A stretch of 35,942 nt of DNA from Prochlorococcus sp. AG-459-O09 (GTDB lineage Bacteria; Cyanobacteriota; Cyanobacteriia; PCC-6307; Cyanobiaceae): NCBI GenBank assembly GCA_003211955.1, contig QCRH01000009.1, forward strand, positions 1-35,942, read 5' to 3'. Positions within the stretch are counted from its first letter, which is position 1, and each line of letters opens with the position of its first letter. Of the stretch, positions 7,862-15,300 are shown piece after piece. The position numbers and the translations under genes were made by a program. The notes below the pieces were generated by a model. The model was not told the origin of the DNA, did no database searches, and saw only the letters and a program-made list of their open reading frames with translations.

Positions 7862-7990
7862 ATGAAGTTTTATAAAATGTTTGACTTAAGAGAGCTAAAA
7901 CTTATGTTTTTGGATCCTACCGATTTGATCGTTGATAATATAAATAAATACCTTTATAGAAATAAAACAATTAAATTTATTTTTTCTTAG
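7862..7990 (+). CDS. candidate small protein, 42 aa
   Basis: A frame of 42 codons from ATG at 7862 encodes a peptide containing FDLRELKLMFLDPTDLIVD, with a protein-like mix of acidic, hydrophobic and helix-forming residues rather than the Lys/Asn/Ile noise of random AT-rich frames. A second ATG at 7877 has a GGATGAAG stretch upstream and would give 37 residues. Its 3' end overlaps the convergent 75-residue gene by 14 bases. No family is recognised. It could be a chance frame; conservation in relatives would decide. Confidence 0.35.
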   Translation: MKFYKMFDLRELKLMFLDPTDLIVDNINKYLYRNKTIKFIFS

Positions 7991-8204
7991 GAAATAATTT
8001 TCCTATTTTCTCCTTTTGCATGTATTCCTTTTTAGTTCTTATTTTTTTATCTTCTAGAGATTCTTTATTAGTACTTACTGCATAAATAATATAAAAAATC
8101 ATACAAGTAAATATTAATCCTAAAAAAATAATCAATACTCCTAAAGGTTCACTGGGACTGAAAATTTTGAGATCTAAAGCTGTATTCAGGGAAATTATCA
8201 TCAA
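7977..8204 (-). CDS. small single-span membrane protein, 75 aa
   Basis: After a short N-terminal part, one clear membrane span covers about residues 22-43 (LGVLIIFLGLIFTCMIFYII). A very basic C-terminal tail (many Lys, ending LFPKKK) would face the cytoplasm or stroma-like side. Family unknown. It lies 31 bases downstream of the 77-residue gene on the same strand, so the two are probably co-transcribed. Small thylakoid proteins of this shape are common in cyanobacteria, but a link to a photosystem is not shown. Confidence 0.65.
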   Translation of the reverse strand: MMIISLNTALDLKIFSPSEPLGVLIIFLGLIFTCMIFYIIYAVSTNKESLEDKKIRTKKEYMQKEKIGKLFPKKK

Positions 8205-8235
8205 TTAAGTAATTCCTTAAAAAAATTATGGAAAT

Positions 8236-8469
8236 CTAATTGATTTCTTCATATCCAAAAAATGTAGTGTTGTCTGAATTTTTATACCCATTAGCTGCTT
8301 CCTGTGGGTTCTGACTGTCAATTTTTCTTGCTTTAGCATGAATCATGTTGAATGGGAAAATTACAGCTCCAACGAAAAAATGAAGGATTAAAAAGTCTGA
8401 AGGTAGTCCATTTGTCCAGTCAGGGAAAAATAGCAATGTCATCAATGATTCGTACATATAAGTAGTCAT
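8236..8469 (-). CDS. small hypothetical protein with hydrophobic centre, 77 aa
   Basis: The product begins MTTYMYESLMTLLFFPDWTN, has a hydrophobic stretch SDFLILHFFVGAVIFPFNM (about 24-42) that may span or lie on a membrane, and ends with a polar tail containing NTTFFGYEEIN. No known family is recognised. Two histidines flank the hydrophobic stretch. It precedes the 75-residue membrane protein gene on the same strand. The start faces the divergent gene at 8621 across about 150 AT-rich bases, which probably hold both promoters. Confidence 0.65.
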   Translation of the reverse strand: MTTYMYESLMTLLFFPDWTNGLPSDFLILHFFVGAVIFPFNMIHAKARKIDSQNPQEAANGYKNSDNTTFFGYEEIN

Positions 8470-8620
8470 ATAAACCTCAGACTATTATTGCTGAACTTAT
8501 CGCAATACTTTTAATTTTTAATAAATTGAAATTTAATTTGCTGTTAATAATTATCCGATTAAATTGAAAAGACAATTAGAAAAAACTAATATATTATTTA
8601 AAAGGATTGATAGATAGCTA

Positions 8621-9022
8621 TTGTTAAAATTCATTTTTGGTTTTCTTTTATTTATAGTTCACTTGTTAAACCCATCTATAGGTTTAGCTTTTGATACGTC
8701 AGACCCTAGTGTTAGTTTGCTACAAAACAGGATCTCTAATAATTTCTCCAGGGAATATTGCAAGGCTATTCAAAATGGTTTTTCTAAAGATGAAGCAATG
8801 AAATCATCTATTGTAAAAACAGAAAACATTATTTCTTTTTCTTATAATCCACAAAAAAAATGGATTGAGAAAAATGACTTGGCTAATCAAATTTCATTAC
8901 AAGTAGTAAATGATTGCGGACAGTCAATTGGATTAATTGGAAAGGAGGGAATTAATTATTTTAAATCATATTTCCTTGAAATTTATCAAAAAACCACTCC
9001 TGATAAAAATTTCTCTAGATAG
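8621..9022 (+). CDS. secreted or periplasmic hypothetical protein, 133 aa
   Basis: A typical Sec signal peptide opens the protein: a lysine, then the hydrophobic core FIFGFLLFIVHLL and a likely cleavage near residue 24 after IGLAF. The mature part is about 110 residues, mostly polar, with two cysteines (in YCKAI and NDCGQ) that could form a disulfide in the periplasm or thylakoid lumen. The start codon is TTG, with AAGGA 14 bases upstream. No known family is recognised. The next gene starts 9 bases after its stop, so they are likely one transcript. Confidence 0.68.
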   Translation: MLKFIFGFLLFIVHLLNPSIGLAFDTSDPSVSLLQNRISNNFSREYCKAIQNGFSKDEAMKSSIVKTENIISFSYNPQKKWIEKNDLANQISLQVVNDCGQSIGLIGKEGINYFKSYFLEIYQKTTPDKNFSR

Positions 9023-9031
9023 ATTAGGTTA

Positions 9032-9226
9032 ATGAACAATATTTCAGACAAATTAGTCATGACAATCATTTTGATTACTATTCTTATTGTATTTGGATTA
9101 ATTTTTTCAGTAAAGTCGCCAGAGAGAAAGGTTTTAGATTCGCAAATAATGTGGAAAGATGACTATTCTAATATTGCACTTTTCAGGAGTAATAAAATAA
9201 ATTCAGAAATAAAAAGATTAATTTAA
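9032..9226 (+). CDS. small membrane-anchored protein, 64 aa
   Basis: One N-terminal membrane span (MTIILITILIVFGLIFSV, about 10-27) is followed by a short polar domain with SPERKVLDSQIMWKDDYSN. Family unknown. It starts 9 bases after the signal-peptide protein on the same strand and is probably translated from the same message, so both may act at the same membrane. The stop faces the convergent HNH gene. Confidence 0.6.
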   Translation: MNNISDKLVMTIILITILIVFGLIFSVKSPERKVLDSQIMWKDDYSNIALFRSNKINSEIKRLI

Positions 9227-9318
9227 ATAAAAATTCATTATTTACCAAAATAGGAAGATCCTATTCAACCATATACAAAAATATTTTTTCGAATCTCAAT
9301 CAATTTATTATTTCATTT

Positions 9319-9660
9319 TTAATTTAAGTAGTTCAAAAGAACTGACGAGAGTTTCAAATCGTCATTCAACCATGCTCGTATCGCCATCGCCCTTCTAGGA
9401 TCATAAAAATTTTGTTTTCTGTACCAACTAAGAACTTCTGAATCTGATTTCTTTCCATTACATGACAAACAGCATGGCACGCAATTACTTCTAATGCTAA
9501 TTCCCCCTTTTGACATTGGGTGAAGATGATCAAGTGATTCTGACTGTTTACCGCAATAAATACATTTATAATTAGTAAGTTTATTAAGTGACTCTCTCCA
9601 ATTTTTATTACTTATCTTGGGACAAAACTGATCAAGGTAAATTGCATCTTGTTTATGCAT
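9319..9660 (-). CDS. HNH endonuclease-domain protein
   Basis: This 113-residue protein carries an HNH nuclease fold with zinc ligands. Cys33 and Cys36 (CIYC) form the first pair. ESLDHLHPMSKGG (41-53) holds the catalytic Asp-His step. RSNCVPCCLSCNGKKSD (58-73) contains the asparagine and the second cysteine pair. These are the elements of HNH proteins that cut DNA with a bound metal. No recognition domain is visible, and there is no methyltransferase next to it, so it is not an obvious restriction enzyme. HNH genes of this size exist as housekeeping genes in cyanobacteria. It is a single-gene unit convergent with the 64-residue gene. Confidence 0.85.
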   Translation of the reverse strand: MHKQDAIYLDQFCPKISNKNWRESLNKLTNYKCIYCGKQSESLDHLHPMSKGGISIRSNCVPCCLSCNGKKSDSEVLSWYRKQNFYDPRRAMAIRAWLNDDLKLSSVLLNYLN

Positions 9661-9798
9661 AATATTCTTGATATTTTTCTGATGATAACAGTTTTTTTTA
9701 AAGTATGATTGAAAAAGTTAAGACGAGACTTTTTAAATCATATGCTTTTTATGAAAATAATAATTTTTACTTACTAAAACACATGCAAATTAAAGTTA

Positions 9799-10611
9799 AT
9801 GCTTTATTTATTTACGATATTATTAGGAAATTTTGATCATTTTTTATTTAATAGTATTTATATCTTTTTGATATCGTTTTTTTCTAATACGTTCTCAGCG
9901 ATTTCTGGAGGAGGCGCAGGATTATTACAATTGCCTGCATTGATTTTATCTGGGGTTCCTTATTATCAGGCTCTGGCAGGTCATAAACTAGCAACAGTAG
10001 CATTAGGAGTAGGGAGTTCATTAAGAAATTACAAATCTTTAGGTAATGATATAGGTGTTGCTTGGCAAATTTTAATTTTTGGATTACCAGGAGTAATTAT
10101 TGGGACTTATATAGTTGAATTTTTATCAGAAAAATATTTGTACTTAATTTTAGGAATAATATCAATATTATTAGCTTTTTACTCATTTCTTAAATCAGAT
10201 TTAGGTTTATCATCTGGGAATATTAAGCTTAATTTTGTTCATAAAATTAGATTTTTAATTTTTATTTTTCTTATAGGTATATTAAATGGTTCTATTTCTT
10301 CCGGAACTGGATTGCTTGTAACAATACTCTTAATAAAAACTTTTGAAATGGATTTTCTTCGGGCCATAAGTATGACATTCTTTACTGTTGGGATTTTTTG
10401 GAATTTTGTCGGAGCAGTTTTTTTGTCAAGAATAGGATCCCTTCCTTTAAATATATTGATATTATTAATAATTGGTTCCTTTACAGGAGGATATTTCGGA
10501 GCTCACCTGTCAAAATTAAATGGAAAAATAGTTATTAAGAAATCTTTCACAACAGTTTGTGTTTTGGTTGGTATTAGCTTATTGATTAAATCCATAAAAA
10601 GTTTTTTATAA
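9799..10611 (+). CDS. TauE/SafE-family membrane transporter
   Basis: The 270-residue protein has about eight hydrophobic spans and the two-half layout of the TauE/SafE family (formerly DUF81). It has the glycine-rich AISGGGAGLLQLPALIL (about 34-50) in the first half and GILNGSISSGTGLLVTILL in the second. Members are proposed exporters or importers of sulfite, sulfoacetate or related organic anions; the substrate here cannot be told. The protein sits in the inner membrane. The ATG at 9799 gives a short N-terminal helix before the first conserved span. A strong stem-loop and T run follow the stop, so this is a single-gene unit. Confidence 0.85.
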   Translation: MLYLFTILLGNFDHFLFNSIYIFLISFFSNTFSAISGGGAGLLQLPALILSGVPYYQALAGHKLATVALGVGSSLRNYKSLGNDIGVAWQILIFGLPGVIIGTYIVEFLSEKYLYLILGIISILLAFYSFLKSDLGLSSGNIKLNFVHKIRFLIFIFLIGILNGSISSGTGLLVTILLIKTFEMDFLRAISMTFFTVGIFWNFVGAVFLSRIGSLPLNILILLIIGSFTGGYFGAHLSKLNGKIVIKKSFTTVCVLVGISLLIKSIKSFL

Positions 10612-10692
10612 AATCAATTGATAATAGCAGTACAATTTGGTAAAAAAGTCCATACACCTTTATAAGTTAAAAAAACAAATTAATTATTATCT

Positions 10693-10730
10693 TTATTCAT
10701 TAATAAAGGGGTTAATGAATAATTTTTTTA
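10693..10730 (+). terminator. rho-independent terminator after the TauE/SafE gene
   Basis: A perfect 11-bp stem, TTATTCATTAA (10693-10703) with TTAATGAATAA (10712-10722), encloses the 8-base loop TAAAGGGG and is followed at once by seven T bases. It is AT-rich but has the right shape and place, 80 bases after the stop codon. Confidence 0.7.
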
Positions 10731-10739
10731 TTTAATAAT

Positions 10740-10920
10740 ATTTTTAGAGAGACCGTATTTAGAAACAAAAAAAAAGGCCTCACATATGTTCGGCCGGGTG
10801 ATGGGGAACCTTATTTTTAAACGAATTTCTTAAAAAATGCAACCCCCTATCTGTAGCGCAAATAATACAAGCCACATACACTACAGATAGTGCTTTAATG
10901 ATTTTCTCACATATAAATTA
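10740..10920. ncRNA. candidate structured non-coding RNA
   Basis: The gene-free stretch between the TauE/SafE terminator and the gene at 11064 is much richer in GC and inverted repeats than other gaps. A perfect 10-bp inverted repeat, CTATCTGTAG (10847-10856) with CTACAGATAG (10881-10890), encloses a 24-base loop. A second helix, GATGGGG (10800-10806) with CCCCCTATC (10843-10851), uses part of the same bases, so the two exclude each other. On the minus strand, GGCC...GGCC (10776-10795) is followed by nine T bases, which suggests a terminator and a transcript reading from about 10910 to 10767. On the plus strand the second helix would gain a G-U pair, so the strand is not settled. I cannot match it to SRP RNA, RNase P RNA, tmRNA or a named riboswitch. 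Confidence 0.4.
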
Positions 10921-11063
10921 AAAAATTCTGGAATATTTTTTTAAATTTTTAATTTTATTATTAATAATCCTAATTTATGATTTCAAATGTTTTTGGTAAA
11001 TATACTTGTTAAAAATGTCTTTCACAGTATTATTCGTAAGAACTTTGCTAGTAAAAAGCTTTG

Positions 11064-11291
11064 ATGATTGAATTAACATTACTAACTCTTTTGAATTATG
11101 TTGGGGATAATTTTTGTGAGTATAGAAATCTAGGTCATGATAACTATAAATCTTTACTTCTTTCCTACAGTGATGCAAGTAATAAATTTGGACCATTAGA
11201 GGTTAAAAAGGTTATTGAAAAGTCAGAAAATTTTAAAGTTACAGCTGTTGCTATAGCTGCAATTAAGTGTCCTCAGCATATAGTTAAGTAA
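11064..11291 (+). CDS. small hypothetical protein, 75 aa
   Basis: From the ATG at 11064 (a TTG directly upstream would add one residue) the product has 75 residues. It is helical, with NYVGDNFCEYRNLGHDN in the first half and a C-terminus rich in alanine and valine (VTAVAIAAIKCPQHIVK). Family unknown. The stop TAA overlaps the next ATG by one base (TAATG), a typical sign of translational coupling. A frame on the opposite strand (10975-11196) is judged a shadow because it lacks such context. Confidence 0.6.
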   Translation: MIELTLLTLLNYVGDNFCEYRNLGHDNYKSLLLSYSDASNKFGPLEVKKVIEKSENFKVTAVAIAAIKCPQHIVK

Positions 11292-11557
11292 TGAAGTTTG
11301 AATTAAAAACTGAAAATGAAAATTATTCAAAATCATTCTCACAATTTTTCGGTATAATATTTTTTATCTCTTTAATAGTTATCCTTTGTGATGTTTCACT
11401 CAAATTAGGAATCATATCTAGAAATCATGAAATTGAATACAACTGTAGACTCTTATCTGTTGAAAAATCTAAAACTCATTTTAAGAAATTATCTAGGCTT
11501 TCTAATCTGAAAAGTAAACAACTAATTTGGGAATTATGTAAGGAGGTTATTAAATAA
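11291..11557 (+). CDS. small membrane-anchored protein, 88 aa
   Basis: A polar N-terminus is followed by one membrane span (about 20-41, FFGIIFFISLIVILCDVSLK) and a basic C-terminal domain with several lysines, arginines and two cysteines. Family unknown. It is coupled to the preceding 75-residue gene by a one-base stop/start overlap, and the pair probably works together at the membrane. Its stop is 3 bases from the stop of the convergent ABC permease gene. Confidence 0.6.
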   Translation: MKFELKTENENYSKSFSQFFGIIFFISLIVILCDVSLKLGIISRNHEIEYNCRLLSVEKSKTHFKKLSRLSNLKSKQLIWELCKEVIK

Positions 11558-11560
11558 TAT

Positions 11561-12355
11561 TTAGCTAGATGCTGATGAATAGAATTTTAATGCAAATAAC
11601 CAGAACTTTCTTGAAGTCATAAGAAATATTGTAGCAACTGTAACTTCAAGCAATATTTTCCATAATTGAGAAAGTCCTAGAAAAACTTCAGAAGGAATTG
11701 TAGTTATAAAAGCAATAGGAATGAAAATACTAAAAAAAACTCTTAAAGAAAATGAAAATGAATTTAGAGGAAATCTTCCAATATAAAGAAATGATCTTAA
11801 TACTTCTATTGCATTCCAAGTCTTAACAAACCAAATAGTAGTAGTAGAGATAAAAAACCATAGGCTATATAAAATACAAATCGAACAGATTATCGTAATC
11901 AAGGATAGGGTCAGAAAACTTAAACTTAAATTTATTTGATTTATTCTTATGCATAAGAGCAACAAGAAAAATCCAAGCATTATTTCTAAAAATCCAGATG
12001 GATTTATTTTTTTTAATGAAATAAAAAATTGACTATCAATAGGTTTTAAAAGTACGAAGTCTAATGTCCCTTCTCTAATATGTTTAACTATTTCTGTAAG
12101 ATTTGGATTAAACCATGTATTTGTTATTCCATTCAAAATTGTATAAATGCCTTGAATTATTAGTGCCTGTTCAAATTTCCACCCTCCAATATATCCATTA
12201 TTTTGAAAGAAAATAGATAGTAGAAAAATACTCCCTATTAAACTTAAAATTGCAGTAATCAAATCAATTAATATATTTGACTTATACTCCAACTCAGAAG
12301 CTAAGGAAGTATGTAAGAATTTTTTATAAACTTTTAGATATTTTCTTAAATTCAT
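11561..12355 (-). CDS. ABC-2 type exporter permease (COG3694-like)
   Basis: A 264-residue integral membrane protein with about six spans. It is the second permease of an ABC-2 exporter whose genes are ordered ATPase, permease, permease. The loop IVKHIREGTLDFVLLKPID is typical of the COG3694/COG4587 permeases, where this amphipathic piece contacts the ATPase. Its ATG overlaps the stop of the upstream permease gene by 4 bases, so the two are translated together and are of equal length, as expected for a heterodimeric pore. The exported substrate is unknown; members of this group have been tied to small-molecule or lipid export only loosely. Confidence 0.85.
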   Translation of the reverse strand: MNLRKYLKVYKKFLHTSLASELEYKSNILIDLITAILSLIGSIFLLSIFFQNNGYIGGWKFEQALIIQGIYTILNGITNTWFNPNLTEIVKHIREGTLDFVLLKPIDSQFFISLKKINPSGFLEIMLGFFLLLLCIRINQINLSLSFLTLSLITIICSICILYSLWFFISTTTIWFVKTWNAIEVLRSFLYIGRFPLNSFSFSLRVFFSIFIPIAFITTIPSEVFLGLSQLWKILLEVTVATIFLMTSRKFWLFALKFYSSASS

Positions 12356-13146
12356 GAACCCATAGCTGTATATTTTTTCGTTCCTTCAGACCAGATTTTC
12401 CTAAATAATGGGAAAAGTAAAAAAATCCATAGAATTTGCATAATTAAGCCTCCGCTAATATTTGTTGCATTACCTGACAGTAAGTTCGCTGGGAAATCAA
12501 TTAGATATGGAAAAGGAGTCAAATAAATCCAAGATTTAACGAATGCTGGAAATGAAACTACTGGTGCTAAAAGACCTGAGAGAAATAAAGTTGGAATAAA
12601 TAACAATCTTTCTATCGATGATGCTTTCTCTGTCCAGAAACATAGACATGCAACTATTGATTGGATTAAAAATTGAATCAAGAAAGATAAGAAAGTAGAT
12701 ACTATCGATAAGAGTAAAATACTTAAATTTGGTATCCATATACTTTCTGGATTAAAAATAAAAAAGAAAAATGCGATTATTAATGCGAAAGGAAATCTTG
12801 TTATTTGTTCAGCAAGATGTTGTGCAAAATATCTGAAAAATGGATTTAAAGGTTGGATTAAGTACGGAGATACTTTCCCCATAAGAGAATCCTCTTCAAA
12901 ACTAAATACAACCCAAACTACAGAAAACTGTCTTACAAAAAAAGCACATAAGAAATATCTAGAAAGCATTACATCACTAATGTTTATGGATTCATTTAGA
13001 TTATTAGTTGTCCAAATGTTTAACATGAAAAAAGGAATTATCCCTGAAAGTGCCCATAACGCAATTTCTACTCTATATTCCAACATGTTTGAATATTGGA
13101 CTTTTAATAAGGTGAATATTTTACGGTTAAACAATTTAAATTTCAT
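12352..13146 (-). CDS. ABC-2 type exporter permease (COG4587-like)
   Basis: This is the first permease of the exporter, also 264 residues with about six spans. It begins with the cytoplasmic basic stretch NRKIFTLLKVQYSNMLEYR. The segment FEEDSLMGKVSPYLIQPLNP is the loop equivalent to the one in the partner permease. FIPTLFLSGLLAPVVSFP lies in the later spans and is a common feature of ABC-2 permeases. Its start overlaps the end of the ATPase gene by 11 bases and its end overlaps the second permease by 4, so all three form one operon read on the minus strand. Confidence 0.85.
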   Translation of the reverse strand: MKFKLFNRKIFTLLKVQYSNMLEYRVEIALWALSGIIPFFMLNIWTTNNLNESINISDVMLSRYFLCAFFVRQFSVVWVVFSFEEDSLMGKVSPYLIQPLNPFFRYFAQHLAEQITRFPFALIIAFFFFIFNPESIWIPNLSILLLSIVSTFLSFLIQFLIQSIVACLCFWTEKASSIERLLFIPTLFLSGLLAPVVSFPAFVKSWIYLTPFPYLIDFPANLLSGNATNISGGLIMQILWIFLLFPLFRKIWSEGTKKYTAMGS

Positions 13147-14131
13147 AATCTTTTTTGATTAATACCTTCCCAATAACTTCATCTATGGGTGGTTCATTTA
13201 TAAAAAGGTCTTCAATATCAAAATTATTTAGAATAGTTTTTAGTGAAGAGGTAATAGAGTTGTTTTCAATTTTTATAGTGATTTCATTCTTTATTTTATT
13301 TTTAACAGTAAACCCCGAATTTTCTAATTTAATTGCATCCTCTTCTGAACGACAAACTATTAATATTTCTTTAACAGGAGAAAGTTTTTTTAATAATAGA
13401 TCAAGTTTCCCATCATATGATATTTCCCCTTCGTGCACACATATAACTCTCTTGCACAGCGATGTAATATCTTTCATGTAATGACTGGTTAGGCATATCG
13501 TTGCATTAGTTTCTTTATTATATTTTTGAAGGAATTTTCTTAAATTTATCTGTGCATTAATATCTAATCCAAGTGTCGGTTCGTCTAAAAATAGAATATG
13601 TGGTTCATGTATCAAAGCTGCTAGTAATTCTGATTTCATTCGCTGACCTAGTGAAAGTTTTCTAACAGGTATGAATAGCTCTTCATCAATTTCAAGCATT
13701 TCCGATAGTTTTTTTATTCTCTTTTTAGCTTCGAACTTATCTAAGTCATATATTGATGCATTCAAATAGAATGATTCAATTGGCGGAAGATCCCAAATAA
13801 GCTGTTGCTTTTGTCCCATTATTAAGGTGATAGTCTTTAGGAAATTTTCTTTTCTCCTGAAAGGTAAGTAACCTGAAACAAAAATCGAACCTTCACTTGG
13901 ATAAATTAAGCCACAAAGCATTTTTAATATTGTTGTTTTCCCAGCTCCATTAGCACCAAGAAAACCTACTATTTCTCCTTCTTTAATTTCAAAACTTATA
14001 TCTTTTATAACTTTTAAACTTTTTGTTTGTCTTCTAAAAAAATGTTTAATTGTTCCTTTTAAGCCTGGTTCTTTGGAAGAGATATCAAATGACTTAGATA
14101 AATTTCTTACATCGATAATATTTTGTACCAT
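13136..14131 (-). CDS. ABC exporter ATP-binding protein (COG4586-like)
   Basis: The 331-residue ATPase has all nucleotide-binding motifs in order: Walker A GANGAGKT (59-66), Q-loop near MGQKQQ (105-110), signature LSLGQ (159-163), Walker B ILFLDE (179-184), D-loop LGLD and H-loop TSH. The N-terminal extension EPGLKGTIKHFFRR before the core is characteristic of the COG4586 subgroup. The C-terminal part (about 240-331) is an accessory domain. It powers the two membrane partners encoded downstream. It is the promoter-proximal gene; the region between 14132 and 14209 is AT-rich and likely holds the promoter. Confidence 0.9.
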   Translation of the reverse strand: MVQNIIDVRNLSKSFDISSKEPGLKGTIKHFFRRQTKSLKVIKDISFEIKEGEIVGFLGANGAGKTTILKMLCGLIYPSEGSIFVSGYLPFRRKENFLKTITLIMGQKQQLIWDLPPIESFYLNASIYDLDKFEAKKRIKKLSEMLEIDEELFIPVRKLSLGQRMKSELLAALIHEPHILFLDEPTLGLDINAQINLRKFLQKYNKETNATICLTSHYMKDITSLCKRVICVHEGEISYDGKLDLLLKKLSPVKEILIVCRSEEDAIKLENSGFTVKNKIKNEITIKIENNSITSSLKTILNNFDIEDLFINEPPIDEVIGKVLIKKDYEI

Positions 14132-14209
14132 TTAAATTTTTAATTACTGAAATTTTATATTTAAATAAATTGTTAAATTATTCTTTATTTTAGAAAATTT
14201 TTTAACCAA

Positions 14210-14599
14210 TTAAAAAATATCTTTAAACGATACAACCATCCAGATAAAAAAGTTAATTGGATTAAGTAACTCGCTTACCTCATTTTTATTTTCATAATTT
14301 AATCCTCTTAAAAAATTAAATATAAAATAACTATTCTCTTTTTTATCATTATTTTTTTTAATTACATTACCATTTTCGTCGAGAAGATCAATTTCATCCT
14401 CAAAAAACCATTGCTCTTTTCCATTAGATAATTGTAAGACAACCCCAATACCTTTGCCATCAGTTATTCTGAAATCACTTATCTTACCCAATGAAGAAAC
14501 ATTTATCGCATCAATAGTTTCTTTGGTAAGCCTATCTTTAGATAGTTCTAGGTTAACTTGAACAGAATTTCCTATTTTAACCTTATCTAAAATTGACAT
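14210..14599 (-). CDS. DUF2862 domain protein
   Basis: Residues about 5-75 match DUF2862, a small SH3-like beta-barrel found mainly in cyanobacteria. It opens KVKIGNSVQVNLELSKDRL and contains ISDFRITDGKGIGVVLQLSN and EQWFFEDEIDLLDE. The C-terminal third contains a linker and a hydrophobic stretch NPINFFIWMVVSF that may associate with a membrane. The function of the family is not known. It lies 78 bases upstream of the ABC exporter genes on the same strand and could share their transcript, but a functional link is not shown. Confidence 0.75.
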   Translation of the reverse strand: MSILDKVKIGNSVQVNLELSKDRLTKETIDAINVSSLGKISDFRITDGKGIGVVLQLSNGKEQWFFEDEIDLLDENGNVIKKNNDKKENSYFIFNFLRGLNYENKNEVSELLNPINFFIWMVVSFKDIF

Positions 14600-14670
14600 T
14601 TTTTAGGTCATTATACTTAGTGATAAGAGATTTATGCGATTAATTCAGAATTATTGATTTATTTCAATAA

Positions 14671-14817
14671 TCACGATTTTTTTAAAACAGCTTCAAGGAT
14701 TTTCTTTATTGAAATTGTTAATACTCTCAAAAATACAAAAAAAAGACCTAACCAACCTAATATGACAGCTATTGATAACATGCTTGAACCTAAATCACGC
14801 TGTAGAAAATTCTGCAT
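14671..14817 (-). CDS. small membrane peptide, 48 aa
   Basis: An ATG at 14817 opens a 48-codon frame. The peptide has a polar N-terminus (MQNFLQRDLGSS), one membrane span (LSIAVILGWLGLFFVFLRVL) and an amphipathic basic tail ending VLKKS. The residue mix is that of a real single-span protein. It lies upstream of the DUF2862 gene on the same strand, 71 bases away. No known photosystem or cytochrome subunit matches. Ribosome-binding sequence is weak. Confidence 0.5.
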   Translation of the reverse strand: MQNFLQRDLGSSMLSIAVILGWLGLFFVFLRVLTISIKKILEAVLKKS

Positions 14818-15149
14818 ATAATTTTCAAATTATATAGAAACTTACTCTACTTTATTAAATTACTTTTTATAGATATAAATGTTCAAAATTCAGATTTTTT
14901 TAAATTCTTTTTTATTAGCTTATTTAATATATATAATTTGTGAGTTAAAATTTAGTTAGAAGATTTATTTAAATTTTGGACCTATCTTTGAATTCATACA
15001 TTGGAATACTTTTTATAATTACTGGCCTAATAGTTAGAGTTGACTTGAAATTCTCTATTCAAAAAGATCTAAAATAATTTTTAATAAACTCTTTTAGTTT
15101 AGTCGTTATAATCTCTATTTTTATAATTCCTTTAACTACTGCAAATACT
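14818..15149. other. gene-poor stretch with two possible micro-ORFs
   Basis: No recognised gene lies here. Two short plus-strand frames code for hydrophobic peptides: 14879-14959 (ATG, 26 residues, MFKIQIFLNSFLLAYLIYII...) and 14976-15077 (TTG, 33 residues, including SYIGILFIITGLIVRVDLK). Each would make one membrane span. They may be chance frames in AT-rich DNA. No inverted repeat of note occurs before the terminator at 15150. Confidence 0.4.
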
Positions 15150-15174
15150 AAAAAAAGCAGCTTTAAAGCTGCTT
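15150..15174 (-). terminator. rho-independent terminator of the tRNA-fMet transcript
   Basis: The 20-base perfect palindrome AAGCAGCTTTAAAGCTGCTT (15155-15174), read on the minus strand, forms a GC-containing stem followed by a run of seven T bases (15150-15156 as A on the plus strand). It starts 6 bases after the end of the tRNA and so closes that transcript. Confidence 0.85.
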
Positions 15175-15179
15175 CTAAA

Positions 15180-15256
<77 letters not shown>

Positions 15257-15300
15257 GCATATACATAGCATACATCTGAAAGGGTTATTTTTCCTGATTT

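Noticed and set aside
9249..9265. 7-bp inverted repeat AATAGGA-AGA-TCCTATT between convergent genes
   Set aside because: No T run follows directly on either strand, so it is not a convincing terminator.
9319..9660. HNH protein as a restriction or homing nuclease
   Set aside because: There is no methyltransferase, intron, intein or repeat next to it; a lone housekeeping HNH protein is simpler.
9705..9836. Plus-strand frame of 43 codons before the TauE/SafE gene
   Set aside because: It overlaps the transporter start in another frame, has no clear ribosome-binding site and no recognisable features.
10854..10869. GTA...TAC pair resembling an NtcA site
   Set aside because: The spacing is 10 bases instead of the required 8, and there is no gene start at the right distance.
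10858..10890. A short frame reading ANNTSHIHYR then stop, recalling the start of a tmRNA tag
   Set aside because: It does not end in the usual LAA/ALAA, no tRNA-like acceptor arm is seen nearby, and the bases form part of the inverted repeat; tmRNA is not supported.
10975..11196. Minus-strand frame of 73 codons
   Set aside because: It overlaps the plus-strand gene at 11064, which has a coupled neighbour and a better composition; treated as a shadow.
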